Source: Bifidobacterium pullorum DSM 20433 (GTDB lineage: Bacteria; Actinomycetota; Actinomycetes; Actinomycetales; Bifidobacteriaceae). Taken from it: a stretch of 64,000 bases of DNA. Position 1 is the first letter of the stretch. Every line of letters starts with the position of its first letter. The notes beneath the pieces are model-generated. The model was not told the origin of the DNA, did not search any database, and saw only the letters and a list, made by a program, of their open reading frames with translations. This document shows, piece by piece, positions 9,309-18,339 of this stretch. Location: assembly GCF_000771405.1 (NCBI RefSeq), contig NZ_JDUI01000011.1:49613-113612 (forward strand), in the 5' to 3' direction. A program made the translations under genes and the position numbers.

Positions 9309-10067
9309 TTACATCATGCCGGAGGCGATGTCGTGCGTGACGAGCCACTGGCGGATGTCGGCAAGCTCCTGCAGGTTGACCGCATGGTCCAGGTCCCAGT
9401 AACACTGGGACGTCAACCAGGTGTGTTCCTCCAGCCACGCCTCGGTGGCGTGCAGTTCACTGCGCGGGATGATGCCGTCACGGTCGCCGTACCCGTAGAA
9501 CATCGGTGTCTCCCGCTCGGCGAGACGGTCATCCGCGGGCGCGGTACCGGGAACGGTTCCGGGCGCGAGGAATCCGGACAGGCTGATGGCGGCGCGGTAT
9601 CGTTCGGGATGCACCCGCAGCAGATGGATGGCCAGCAAACCGCCCTGCGAGAAGCCGATCGGCACCACATCGCGGTCGTCGGCGATGTTTTCCGCCACCC
9701 ACGCGTCGATCGCCCGCGCGGCGGCGTATGCGTCGTAATCGAGATCGTCGCCCGAGGGCACGCAGTCATGGAACCATGAGTACGCGCCGGCGCCGAATCC
9801 GAACTCCCCCATGGTGAATCCGGGAAGCTTCAGCGGCGCGCGCAGCGAGGCGAAGTCGTTGTATGGGGCGATGTGCCGCATCAGGTCGGCCAGGTCCTCC
9901 TCGTTGGAACCCCAGCCGTGCAGGCACAGGAACATCGGACGGCGTGGGGCCGCATTGCCTCCGCCTCGGGACCAGGCCACGTCGGTCACCGTCAGTGGCT
10001 CGCCGAACCTGCCCGGCACCACGGTGGATTCACGTCCGATCAACGACTGCTGCTCGAATTCGCTCAT
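9309..10067 (-). CDS. Alpha/beta hydrolase, carboxylesterase/phospholipase-like
   Basis: A 252-aa alpha/beta hydrolase. LHGWGSNEEDL is the oxyanion-hole region, IGFSQGGLLAIHL carries the nucleophile serine (GFSQG), and DLDHAVN near the C-terminus supplies the histidine; an aspartate around GDRDGIIP completes the triad. This pattern matches the YpfH/carboxylesterase group that acts on small acyl esters. The start at 10067 (MSEFEQQ) gives the family length; the reading frame stays open another 95 codons upstream but that part runs through a terminator hairpin and is not counted. Substrate is unknown. Confidence 0.85.
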   Translation of the reverse strand: MSEFEQQSLIGRESTVVPGRFGEPLTVTDVAWSRGGGNAAPRRPMFLCLHGWGSNEEDLADLMRHIAPYNDFASLRAPLKLPGFTMGEFGFGAGAYSWFHDCVPSGDDLDYDAYAAARAIDAWVAENIADDRDVVPIGFSQGGLLAIHLLRVHPERYRAAISLSGFLAPGTVPGTAPADDRLAERETPMFYGYGDRDGIIPRSELHATEAWLEEHTWLTSQCYWDLDHAVNLQELADIRQWLVTHDIASGMM

Positions 10068-10125
10068 ATCCACACTATATCCCGACCTCGTTTCGGGCAC
10101 CCCTCCGGGCTCGGTTACGGATGGT

Positions 10126-10163
10126 CGGACAAGAAAGAACCCCGGTGGGGTTGACCACCGGGG
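10126..10163 (-). terminator. Intrinsic terminator or attenuator without an assigned gene
   Basis: CCCCGGTGG (10140-10148), a 6-nt loop and CCACCGGGG (10155-10163), followed on the minus strand by TTCTTTCTTG. It lies 59 nt before the hydrolase start and no protein gene ends here on this strand, so it must end either a short leader or a small RNA. Confidence 0.65.
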
Positions 10164-10250
10164 CGAGAAAGGAGAGAGAAGAAGAAAGGGTTCAATTGTC
10201 GGGAACTGCTGCGGCTCCTGGCCAGCTGTTGTGCTGACAGTTATTATGAA
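10130..10250 (-). ncRNA. Candidate small RNA or attenuated leader with pyrimidine tract
   Basis: On the minus strand a -10-like CATAAT (around 10240) is followed by a region closed by AACTG/CAGTT, then a 27-nt purely pyrimidine-rich single-stranded stretch (complement of 10164-10190) that includes CTCTCTCCTTTCTC, and then the terminator at 10126-10163. The stretch is complementary to AAAGGAG-type ribosome sites. It may be a trans-acting RNA or the leader of the hydrolase gene. Seen: tract and terminator. Inferred: transcription and role. Confidence 0.4.
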
Positions 10251-10450
10251 ACCACCCGATTCTGGGCACATGTCTGAGGTTTTCTGATAAGTTCCTGAAA
10301 AACCTGAACAATAGATGAATGCACCGGGCATGCCCGGAGTTTCGACGGCCATGCAACTCCGCCTGCGCGTGCGGCGCTAGACTGGTGAGCAGAGAGTGTG
10401 ATATCCGACCGCGCGACCGGATGGGTGCGCGGCAACGCAAAGGAGACCCG

Positions 10451-11032
10451 ATGCTGCTGTCCGACCGCGACATCCTCGCCGCCCAGGCCGACGGCCATAT
10501 CTCGTTGGAGCCCTGGACCCCCGAGATGGTCCAGCCCGCTTCGATCGATGTGCGGCTCGACCGTTTCTTCCGGCTGTTCAACAACCACGCCTACACCTAC
10601 GTGGACCCCGCCGAGAACCAGGGCGCGCTGACCGAGCAGTTCGAGGTGGCGTCGGACGAGCCGTGGATCCTGCATCCCGGCGAGTTCGCGCTGGGCTCCA
10701 CATGGGAGTACGTCAAGCTGGACAACACGATCGCCGCACGGCTGGAAGGCAAGAGCTCGCTGGGCCGCCTCGGCATCCTGACCCATTCGACGGCCGGATT
10801 CATCGATCCGGGCTTCGAGGGGCACATCACGTTGGAGCTGTCGAACGTGAGCACGCTGCCGGTGAAGCTGTGGCCGGGCATGAAAATCGGCCAGATGTGC
10901 TTCTTCCAGCTGTCGTCGCCGGCCGAGCACCCGTACGGCTCCAAGGAGACCGGCTCGCACTACCAGGGCCAGCGCGGCCCGACCCCGAGCCGTTCCTACG
11001 TGAACTTCTACAAGGCCGCAATCACCGACTGA
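10451..11032 (+). CDS. dcd: dCTP deaminase
   Basis: A 193-aa enzyme that deaminates dCTP to dUTP (or on to dUMP in the bifunctional form), feeding dTTP synthesis. It begins [11 protein letters not shown] and contains the family core [25 protein letters not shown] and the catalytic-region [15 protein letters not shown]. Length is normal. The ATG at 10451 is preceded by AAAGGAGACCCG. It is monocistronic; downstream lies a repeat-bearing intergenic region. Whether it is mono- or bifunctional cannot be decided by eye. Confidence 0.95.
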   Translation: MLLSDRDILAAQADGHISLEPWTPEMVQPASIDVRLDRFFRLFNNHAYTYVDPAENQGALTEQFEVASDEPWILHPGEFALGSTWEYVKLDNTIAARLEGKSSLGRLGILTHSTAGFIDPGFEGHITLELSNVSTLPVKLWPGMKIGQMCFFQLSSPAEHPYGSKETGSHYQGQRGPTPSRSYVNFYKAAITD

Positions 11033-11087
11033 GTACAGCGGCGATCGCGGCCCTCATCGGGCTTGACGGCTGCTGCCGTATGGCGTG

Positions 11088-11276
11088 CCGAAGCACGCCG
11101 ATAGGACCAAAAGTCGCAGCAGCCCCATGCCACTGCATCAAAAGGACCAGTTGCCCGGCGCCGAGTGACCCTTTTGGCGCAGTAGCACTGGTCAACTGCG
11201 TCAGAAGAGCCAGGGCAGTGTCGCCAACTGCACCTTTTGACGCATAAACGCCGTAAGGCTGCGGCGAAGGACCAGC
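11088..11276 (-). repeat. Three degenerate 63-bp tandem repeats (same family as 32.4 kb)
   Basis: On the minus strand three consecutive 63-bp units (11276-11214, 11213-11151, 11150-11088) align to each other and to the array at 32346-32642. Read in one frame they give 21-residue units such as LALLTQLTSATAPKG and LVLLMQWHGAAATFG. The best conserved DNA part is a GCG-C-AAAAGGG core once per unit. The region spans most of the 356-bp gap between dcd and the P-type ATPase gene. No ribosome site precedes the 89-codon frame, so it is annotated as a DNA repeat. Confidence 0.65.
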
Positions 11277-11295
11277 CAGTCGTGCACGCATATAG

Positions 11296-11335
11296 CAAGG
11301 CGCCCGTCCTCAACGCGATGAGGACGGGCGCCTTG
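11296..11335. terminator. Terminator hairpin after the P-type ATPase gene
   Basis: A perfect 17-bp stem, arms 11296-11312 and 11319-11335 (CAAGGCGCCCGTCCTCA and complement) with a 6-nt loop ACGCGA. It sits about 55 nt past the ATPase stop on the minus strand. Confidence 0.7.
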
Positions 11336-11388
11336 GTTTCTCGGCTCAGGCCAGAGCCATCAAGCCGTCAGACCGGTCAACGCCGGGC

Positions 11389-14355
11389 TCAGCGGCTCGA
11401 CTCCTTGCCATGCGCCTTGTCGATGGCGCGCATGATGGCCTTGTAGATCTCGGACGCGATGAGCACGAACGCGGCCAGGCAGATGCACTCGACCCAGGCC
11501 AGCGGGCTCAGCGGCGTGGTGCCGAACGGGCCGTTGAGGAACGGCACGTAGATCACCAGCAGCTGCAGCACGATGGACAGGGCGATCGCGCCCCACAGCC
11601 ACTTGTTCGAGAACAGGCCGACGAACGCGGACTGGCGCGACGAGCGCGAGGCGAGCGCATTGAACAGCTGGGCGAACACGAGGATCGTGAAGCCCATCGT
11701 GCGGGCCTCGGTCAGCTGGGCCTCATGGCCGAGTGCGTCCACGGAGCGGTCGGTGAACAGACCGCCGGCCAGGTGCATATCCATGCCGATCAGCGTGACG
11801 GCGGCCATGATGATGCCGATGAACGCAATGTCGATCCACATATCGCGGTCGATCACATGGTCGGTGAGCTTGCGCGGCTTGCGGTTCATGACGTCCTCGG
11901 TCTGCGGGTCGACGCCCATGGCCAGGGCCGGGGCGGCGTCGGTCAGCAGGTTGATCCACAGCAGCTGCGTGGCGAGCAGCGGCAGGGTCACGCCGGTGGA
12001 CTCGGGCTGGGTGATGCCCAGCACGCCGGCCAGCATGACGCCGCCGAACACGGTGAACACCTCACCGACGTTGGAGCTCAGCAGGTAACGCAGGAACTTG
12101 CGGATGTTGTCGAAGATGCCGCGGCCTTCGCGCACGGCGGCCACGATGGTGGAGAAGTTGTCGTCCGCCAGGATCATCTTGGCGGATTCCTTCGTGACCT
12201 CGGTGCCGGTGATGCCCATGGCCACGCCGATGTCGGCGGTCTTGACGGCCGGGGCGTCGTTGACGCCGTCGCCGGTCATGGCGGCGATGTTGCCCTGACG
12301 CTGCAGCGAGGACACGATCTTGAGCTTGTGCTCCGGAGCCACACGCGCGTAGACGGAGACCTCGGAGGTGGCCTTGTCGAACTCCTCGTCGGTGGTCAGC
12401 GCGTCGAGCTGGTCGCCGGTCAGCGCCTTGCCGTCCTTGGCGATGATGCCGAGGTCGGAGGCGATGCGGGCGGCGGTCAGCGGGTGGTCGCCGGTGATCA
12501 TGACGGTGCGGATGCCGGCGCGACGGGCCTCGGCCACGGAGTCGCGCACCTCGGTGCGCGGCGGGTCGATGATGCCGACCATGCCGGTCCAGATCAGGTC
12601 GTTCTCGATGACGTCGCTCTGCTCGGCGATGTCGGAGACCTCGCCGGCGGCGTTGGCGCGGATGCCCGGCACGGCGGCCAGCGACGCGGTCTCAAGCGGG
12701 CGGTAGGCCTCGCCGAGGGTACGGTAGGCCTCGCCGGACAGGCGCTCGACGTCGGCCAGGATGTCCTGGCGGTCGCCGTCGGTGAGCGGGCGGACCTGGT
12801 TGCCGACCGCGATGCGCGAGCAGAAGCTCAGCAGCACGTCCGGGGCGCCCTTGGCGAACACGGTCAGGTTGCCGCCCTCGGTGTTGTCCTTGGCGATGAT
12901 CGACATGCGCTTGCGCTCGGAGGTGAACGGCACCTCCGCCACGCGGGTGAAGCGTTCGGTGGCCTTGTCGGCCTTGGTCTTGCGGGCCGCGACGATCAGC
13001 GACACCTCGGTCGGGTCGCCAACGATCTCCCACTTGCCGTTGTTCTCACGCAGGTCGCCGTCATTCGCGAGCGTGCCGGCGACGAGCGTCGACAGCACCT
13101 CGGCGCGCACAGCCTCGTTGACGTCAGAGCCGTCCACGCCGACCATCTGGCCGACCGGCGCGTAGCCGGTGCCGGTGATCGAGACCTCGCCGGACGGGGT
13201 GACGACGCGTTCGACGGTCATCTCGTTACGGGTCAGCGTACCGGTCTTGTCGGAGCAGATCACGGAGGCGGAGCCCAGCGTCTCCACGGAGCTGAGCTTC
13301 TTGACGATGGCGTGGTGCTTGGCCATGCGCTGCACGCCGAGCGCGAGCACGACGGTCATGATGGCGGCCAGGCCCTCGGGCACGGCGGCCACGGCCAGCG
13401 AGACGGCCAGCAGCAGCGAGTCGATGACGTCCTCGATGCCGGTGAAGCCTTCGGTGATGAACAGAGCCACGATCACCAGCGCGGCGATGATGCACACGGC
13501 GATACCGAGGATCTTCGAGACGTGCGCGAGCTCCTTCTGCAGCGGGGTGGCCTCGTCTTCGGTCTGGGAGAGCATGTCGGCGATCTTGCCGACCTGCGTG
13601 TTCATGCCGGTGCCGGTCACGACGGCACGGCCGGTGCCCTGGGTCACGGACGTGCCGTTGAACACCATGTTGGCGCGGTCGCCGAGGGCCTTGGCACTTT
13701 CCAGCGTCTCCGGCTTCTTGCCGACCGGCACGGATTCGCCGGTCAGGCTCGCCTCTGCGATGCGCAGCGAGGCGGCGGTCAGCAGTCGGCCGTCGGCGGA
13801 GACGGTGTCGCCCTCGCCGAGCACGACGATATCGCCGGGGACGACCTCGGAGGTGTTCACGCGCACGACCTGACCGTCACGCAGCACGGAGGTCTGCGGG
13901 GCGGTCATCTGGGCGAGCGCGGCCACGGCCTGTTCGGCGCGGGCCTCCTGAATATAGCCGAGCACGGCGTTGACGATCAGGATCAGCACGATCACGATCG
14001 AATCGAACGGCAGCGGTTCGCCGCCTTCGGATCCGGGGGCCGCGTTCATGCGCTCGACGAACCACGCGATCGTGGAGATCACGGTGGCGGCCAACAGCAG
14101 ATAGACCAGCGGGTCCTCGAACTGGGCCAGGAACTTCTTCCACTTCGGCACCGGCGGCGCGCTGGCCAGCTCGTTCGGGCCGAACTTCTCAAGACGGCGC
14201 TTGGCTTCGTCGGAGCTCAGGCCGGTGGCCGGGTCGACGTTCAGCGCCTTGGCTACATCATTGGCATCGGTCAGCGACGGGTCAACGTCATGCAGCAGGG
14301 CCTCCTGCGCCTTCGTCGCCTCCGACACATCGGTTTGATCATTGCGATCAACCAT
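11389..14355 (-). CDS. P-type cation-transporting ATPase (P2A, calcium-pump-like)
   Basis: A 988-aa pump. In order: N-terminal cation ATPase domain (about 25-95), actuator domain with LTGES (204-208), helix M4 with the PEGL motif (326-329), phosphorylation motif CSDKTGTLT (Asp369), nucleotide-binding domain, hinge motif GDGVND, and a C-terminal block of hydrophobic helices. PEGL and overall length fit P2 pumps of the SERCA/PMCA-like type exporting Ca2+ or similar ions; a definite ion is not provable here. ATG 14355 follows GAGGAG by 10 nt; the upstream TTG at 14373 overlaps that site. A -10-like TATAAT lies at 14489-14484. Confidence 0.93.
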   Translation of the reverse strand: MVDRNDQTDVSEATKAQEALLHDVDPSLTDANDVAKALNVDPATGLSSDEAKRRLEKFGPNELASAPPVPKWKKFLAQFEDPLVYLLLAATVISTIAWFVERMNAAPGSEGGEPLPFDSIVIVLILIVNAVLGYIQEARAEQAVAALAQMTAPQTSVLRDGQVVRVNTSEVVPGDIVVLGEGDTVSADGRLLTAASLRIAEASLTGESVPVGKKPETLESAKALGDRANMVFNGTSVTQGTGRAVVTGTGMNTQVGKIADMLSQTEDEATPLQKELAHVSKILGIAVCIIAALVIVALFITEGFTGIEDVIDSLLLAVSLAVAAVPEGLAAIMTVVLALGVQRMAKHHAIVKKLSSVETLGSASVICSDKTGTLTRNEMTVERVVTPSGEVSITGTGYAPVGQMVGVDGSDVNEAVRAEVLSTLVAGTLANDGDLRENNGKWEIVGDPTEVSLIVAARKTKADKATERFTRVAEVPFTSERKRMSIIAKDNTEGGNLTVFAKGAPDVLLSFCSRIAVGNQVRPLTDGDRQDILADVERLSGEAYRTLGEAYRPLETASLAAVPGIRANAAGEVSDIAEQSDVIENDLIWTGMVGIIDPPRTEVRDSVAEARRAGIRTVMITGDHPLTAARIASDLGIIAKDGKALTGDQLDALTTDEEFDKATSEVSVYARVAPEHKLKIVSSLQRQGNIAAMTGDGVNDAPAVKTADIGVAMGITGTEVTKESAKMILADDNFSTIVAAVREGRGIFDNIRKFLRYLLSSNVGEVFTVFGGVMLAGVLGITQPESTGVTLPLLATQLLWINLLTDAAPALAMGVDPQTEDVMNRKPRKLTDHVIDRDMWIDIAFIGIIMAAVTLIGMDMHLAGGLFTDRSVDALGHEAQLTEARTMGFTILVFAQLFNALASRSSRQSAFVGLFSNKWLWGAIALSIVLQLLVIYVPFLNGPFGTTPLSPLAWVECICLAAFVLIASEIYKAIMRAIDKAHGKESSR

Positions 14356-14648
14356 GGTTGTTGTTCTCCTCAATAAGCCGCGGAGTATTCAGTCCTCCCG
14401 ACGCGGGCGGCGTGCGCACACGGCCGAGTCACGACTGCGCGGATATGGGCGCCGGGGCTTTTGCCGCCGACGCATACCCAGCCATTATAAGCAAAACCCT
14501 CTACCCGGCGCGAGCCACGGAAACCGGTCATATCAGCGGTTTCTGCCCCGTTCCGGTCAGGGCCCACGCCACCCCGACGCCCGCCTCTGCGAGATAGCTC
14601 ACACCCGTACGCAGGGCGGATGCGGCCGCGGCGTGCCACACTGGAATC

Positions 14649-15518
14649 ATGAACGTACAACCCCCATCGCCCACCACACCCTCCACCCGGCCCGTGGACC
14701 CGCTGTTCCCCGGGCGCACCTTCGTGAGCACCGTGCTCGACGCGCTGGACAGCAAGAAGACGATGACCGGCGAGCTGACGAGCAAGTACCTGCAGCGGGC
14801 CATCATGGCCGGCCTGTTCGTGGGCATCTTCTTCACGACGTACTTCGCGATCGTCGCGGCGTTCTCGACGGCCGGAGCCCCGGCCTGGGCGCCGGCGGCG
14901 GGCCGCGTGCTCGGCGCGGTCACCTTCGGCTGGGCGCTGGTACTCATCTTCTACACGAACTCGGAACTGCTCACCTCGAACATGATGATCGTGTCGATCG
15001 GCGCCTACCATCACCGCATCGGGTGGGCGCGGTCCCTGCGGATTCTGGCGCTGTGCTTCGCGGGCAATCTGATTGGCAGGCTGGTCGTGGCGGCGCTACT
15101 GCGCTGCTCGACCGTGACCGACGGCATGGTGCTCGAACAGATGGTCGCCGCCGTGCAGCTGAAGACCGGATACCTCCAGGCCGGGGCGGCCGGCGTGGCC
15201 GATCTGTTCGTGCGGGCGATCCTGTGCAACTTCTGCATCAACGTCGGCATGCTGATGGTCTACAACGGCAAGCTCACCAACGACTTCACCAAATGCGTGA
15301 TCATGGTGACGGTGGTCTTCGTATTCGCGTTCCTCGGATTCGAGCATTCGGTGGCCGACTCGGTGCTGTTCCTCATCGTGGGGTTGCACGGCGTGGGCGA
15401 TCCGCTGCTTGAGGTCGCGGCGGTCGGCGTGATCCTGCTGGGCAACTTCGTGGGCGGCGGCGTGCTGATCGGCCTGAACTTCGCCGTCATGAACGCCGAA
15501 CCGCACCGCGCAGGTTGA
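14649..15518 (+). CDS. Formate/nitrite transporter family protein
   Basis: A 289-aa membrane protein with about six hydrophobic helices and FNT-type elements (LGAVTFGWALVLIFYTNSEL, ILCNFCINVGMLMVYNG, GFEHSVADSVLF). This family forms pentameric channels for formate, nitrite or hydrosulfide. In an anaerobe producing formate from pyruvate, formate export is the likeliest role, but no pyruvate formate-lyase gene is nearby to support it. It is followed after 23 bp by rlmB on the same strand. Confidence 0.88.
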   Translation: MNVQPPSPTTPSTRPVDPLFPGRTFVSTVLDALDSKKTMTGELTSKYLQRAIMAGLFVGIFFTTYFAIVAAFSTAGAPAWAPAAGRVLGAVTFGWALVLIFYTNSELLTSNMMIVSIGAYHHRIGWARSLRILALCFAGNLIGRLVVAALLRCSTVTDGMVLEQMVAAVQLKTGYLQAGAAGVADLFVRAILCNFCINVGMLMVYNGKLTNDFTKCVIMVTVVFVFAFLGFEHSVADSVLFLIVGLHGVGDPLLEVAAVGVILLGNFVGGGVLIGLNFAVMNAEPHRAG

Positions 15519-15541
15519 GGGGTGCTGGGAGAATGGTGCGC

Positions 15542-16531
15542 ATGGCTATGAAGAAAGGACCGACCAAGGGGTCGGGCGGCAAGCACCGCAACAAGCTGAA
15601 GGGCAAGGGCCCCACGCCCAAGGCCGAGGATCGCGTCTATCACAAGGCATACCGGGCCAAGAAGGCGGCCGATCGCCGCAAGATGGCCGATCCACGGCTG
15701 GCGGCCCGACGCCGCGCGGCCAAGTTCACCTCCGATTCGGACGATCTGGTGATCGGCCGCAACGCCGTGCTGGAGGCGCTGCGCGTGGGCGTGCCCTCGT
15801 CCACGCTGTATGTGGCCACCCGCATCGAGCATGACGACCGCACGCGCGACATCGTGCGCCTGGCCGGCCAGCGGGGGCTCAACCTGCTGGAGGCGGACCG
15901 CCTGGAGATGGACCGCATCGCCCGTTCGAGCAACCACCAGGGTGTGGTGCTCAAGGTGCAGCCGTTCGAGTATTCCTCGCTGCACGATCTGGTGGAGCGC
16001 GCCGACAAGAAGGCCAAGGCGATGGAGGCCGCGAACTCCGCCTCCGCGCGCATGGCCGCGCGTCCGCTGTTCATCGCGCTCGACGGCGTGACCGACCCGC
16101 AGAACCTCGGTGCCGTGATCCGTTCGGCCGCCGCGTTTGGCGCGAACGGTGTGATCCTGCCCGAACGTCGTTCCGCTTCGGTGACGGCCGCGGCGTGGAA
16201 GGTGTCGGCCGGTGCCGCCGCGCATATGCCGGTGGCCCGCGTGGTGAACCTGACCAAGGCCATCGAGAGCATGAAGGAGCGCGGCTATTACGCCGTGGCG
16301 CTGGACGGCGGCGGCGACAAGCTCGTCGGCGAGACCGGGTTCGAGACCGATCCGCTGATCGTGGTGCTCGGTTCGGAAGGCAAGGGCGTCAGCCGTCTGG
16401 TCCGCGAGGCCTGTGACGCGGTCGCCGGCATCCCGATCTCCGACATGGTCGAGTCGCTCAACGCCTCGGTGGCCGCGGGCATCAGTCTGTACGCCGTGGC
16501 GCGGGCCCGCCGCGAGGCCGCCGCGAACTGA
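15542..16531 (+). CDS. rlmB: 23S rRNA (guanosine-2'-O-)-methyltransferase, SpoU/RlmB type
   Basis: A 329-aa SpoU-family methyltransferase. Residues 1-60 are strongly basic (MAMKKGPTKGSGGKHRNKLK), an extension common in actinobacterial members; then the substrate-binding domain (VIGRNAVLEALR) and the knotted SPOUT domain with the three motifs DGVTDPQNLGAVIRSA, VVLGSEGKGVSRLVRE and IPISDMVESLNASVAAGI. It should methylate G2251 of 23S rRNA using SAM. The start at 15542 has GGGAG at a normal distance; ATG 15533 lies too close to that site. Confidence 0.93.
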   Translation: MAMKKGPTKGSGGKHRNKLKGKGPTPKAEDRVYHKAYRAKKAADRRKMADPRLAARRRAAKFTSDSDDLVIGRNAVLEALRVGVPSSTLYVATRIEHDDRTRDIVRLAGQRGLNLLEADRLEMDRIARSSNHQGVVLKVQPFEYSSLHDLVERADKKAKAMEAANSASARMAARPLFIALDGVTDPQNLGAVIRSAAAFGANGVILPERRSASVTAAAWKVSAGAAAHMPVARVVNLTKAIESMKERGYYAVALDGGGDKLVGETGFETDPLIVVLGSEGKGVSRLVREACDAVAGIPISDMVESLNASVAAGISLYAVARARREAAAN

Positions 16532-16542
16532 CGGTCAAGACG

Positions 16543-16577
16543 AAAAAGGGGAGGGCTCGCGATGGCCGGCCCTCCCC
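16543..16577 (-). terminator. Terminator between rlmB and the GH1 gene
   Basis: GGGGAGGGC (16548-16556) and GCCCTCCCC (16569-16577) form a perfect 9-bp stem with a 12-nt loop; on the minus strand TTTTT follows. It ends GH1 transcription and probably blocks read-through from rlmB. Confidence 0.8.
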
Positions 16578-16599
16578 GGAAGTCCCGCGCGCGATACCG

Positions 16600-17787
16600 C
16601 TAGCGCGCGGGATGACTCAGCACGCCGGAGCGTGAGACGTTGCCCAGCCACTCCAGCGAGGGGCGGGGGTGCCGTTCGAACGTGTCCTTGTCCCAGCCGA
16701 TGAGGCCGAAGGTGGGCCGGAACGATCCCCACTCGTAGTTGTCCAACAGCGACCAGTGCAGGTAACCGAGCACGTCGATGCCGTCGGACATCGCGTCATG
16801 CAGGCCAGCGAGTGCATCGTAGGTGTAGTCGATGCGGCGTGCGTCGTTCGCGGTGGCGATGCCGTTCTCGGTCACGAAGATCGGCGTGTGCCCGCCGACC
16901 TCCCAGGTGTGCCGTACGGCGATGCCCAGCGCCGGCGGGAAGTACTCCCATCCGGTCAGCGTGCGTTCGGCGTTCGGGTCGGTCGGCACCGGGCCGTCCT
17001 TGCCGATGAAAGTGCGCAGGTAGGCCTGCACGCCGATGAAGTCGTCGCCGGCGGCCGCTTCGGTGAAGTAGTCCTCGCGCGGATACTGGTACGCCTCCAT
17101 CTCGGCCTCGCATCCGGGTACGGCGTGGAAGGCCTGGCAGGCGATCGTCCAGCCGGATTTGATGGTCGGAATGGTCGAAAGCACCTCGCGGGCGCTACGG
17201 TGCGCGGCGACGAGATTCTCCGAGATCTCCGGATCCGGATAGGGCAGCGACGCGGCGATGAAGTCGGAGCCCTCCGTGCCGCCACGCGTCAATGCCACCA
17301 TATTCGGTTCATTGAGCGTACACACCCAGGTCACGTCGTGCAGGATCGGCAGCACGTACTCGACGTACCGTCGGAACCGCTCCACCGCGTCCGCCCGGCG
17401 CCATCCGCCCTGCTCGGCGAACCACAGCGGCAGCGTCATGTGGTACAGCGTCACCATCGGCTCCACACCGTACTGGCGGCAGGTGTCGATCATGCGGCGG
17501 TAGTGCAGCAGCTGCGCCTTGGAGAAGCAGCCGCATTCCGGTTCGATGCGCGCCCATTCGATGCTGAACCGGTACATCCGCAGCCCGGAGGCCGCCAACA
17601 GGCGGATGTCCTCCTCGAAGCGGTTGTAGCTGTCGCAGGCGTCGTTGGACGCTTCGCTCAGGTCGGTGTTGGGCGAATGCTCGCGCGCCCACCAGTCGCT
17701 GGACACGTTGTTCCCCTCGATCTGGTGCGCCGCGGTGGCGGCACCCCAGATGAAATCGTTCGGGAACGTGTAGGAAGGTGCTGTCAT
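16600..17787 (-). CDS. Beta-glucosidase, GH1
   Basis: A 395-aa GH1 glycosidase without signal peptide. N-terminal FIWGAATAAHQIEG is the substrate-binding region, CTLNEPN carries the acid/base Glu160, IFVTENG carries the nucleophile Glu307, and WSLLDNYEWG is the aglycone-site motif. It is shorter than the usual 440-480 residues, with compact loops, but all catalytic motifs are intact. It is the last gene of an operon with a binding protein and two permeases and should hydrolyse an imported beta-glucoside or beta-galactoside in the cytoplasm. Preferred sugar is not deducible. Confidence 0.92.
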   Translation of the reverse strand: MTAPSYTFPNDFIWGAATAAHQIEGNNVSSDWWAREHSPNTDLSEASNDACDSYNRFEEDIRLLAASGLRMYRFSIEWARIEPECGCFSKAQLLHYRRMIDTCRQYGVEPMVTLYHMTLPLWFAEQGGWRRADAVERFRRYVEYVLPILHDVTWVCTLNEPNMVALTRGGTEGSDFIAASLPYPDPEISENLVAAHRSAREVLSTIPTIKSGWTIACQAFHAVPGCEAEMEAYQYPREDYFTEAAAGDDFIGVQAYLRTFIGKDGPVPTDPNAERTLTGWEYFPPALGIAVRHTWEVGGHTPIFVTENGIATANDARRIDYTYDALAGLHDAMSDGIDVLGYLHWSLLDNYEWGSFRPTFGLIGWDKDTFERHPRPSLEWLGNVSRSGVLSHPAR

Positions 17788-17807
17788 GACAACCTTGCCT
17801 TTCTTGG

Positions 17808-18326
17808 TTACTTGATGCCCGTCATCGCCACGCCCTGGATGAAGTAGCGCTGCAGGAAGACGAACAGGAGCAGGATCGGGGTGATGATCAGCACCGCGCC
17901 GGCGAGCAGCACGCTGTAGTTCGTGGCGTTCTGGCCGGTGGAGTACAGCGAGAGCGCGACCGGCAGCGTGTACATGTCGTCGGTCTGCGCGGCGACCAAT
18001 GGCCATAGGAAGTTGTTCCAGCTGGACAGGAACGTCAGGATCGCCAATGTGGCCATCGCCGGCCCGCACTGCGGCAGGATGATCTGGAAGAAGATGCGCA
18101 GTTCGCCCGCGCCGTCGATGCGCGCGGCCTCCATCAGGGCATCGGGGATGCCCGCGATGAACTGACGCATGAGGAACACGCCGATCGGCTGGGTCAGGAA
18201 CGGGAAGATCCACACCACGCCGATCACCGCCAGCAGGCAGTAAACGGGGCCACGGGCCTTGAGGAACCTGTTCCACAGCGAGGGGCGGTTCTCCGGCACG
18301 TCGACGGGTTGCGTCATTGCGGTCAT
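17808..18326 (-). pseudogene. Sugar ABC permease, MalG type, with internal deletion
   Basis: The 172-aa product starts like a normal CUT1 permease (RGPVYCLLAVIGVVWIFPF, first helix) and then jumps straight to LTQPIGVFLMRQFIAGIP, a segment that normally begins near residue 130. About 100 residues, including helices two and three and the periplasmic loop, are absent, with the frame kept. The EAA loop (EAARIDGAGELRIFFQIILP) and C-terminal helices are intact. AAAGGGG lies 9 nt before the ATG at 18326. The gene sits between the MalF-type permease and GH1. Such a protein probably cannot form a working pore, so the importer may be inactive or rely on another permease (inference). Confidence 0.75.
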
Positions 18327-18339
18327 GTGCGTTCCCCTT

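Noticed and set aside
9309..10352. A 347-residue form of the hydrolase
   Set aside because: The extra 95 codons cross a terminator hairpin and a pyrimidine tract and do not resemble the family; the start at 10067 is kept.
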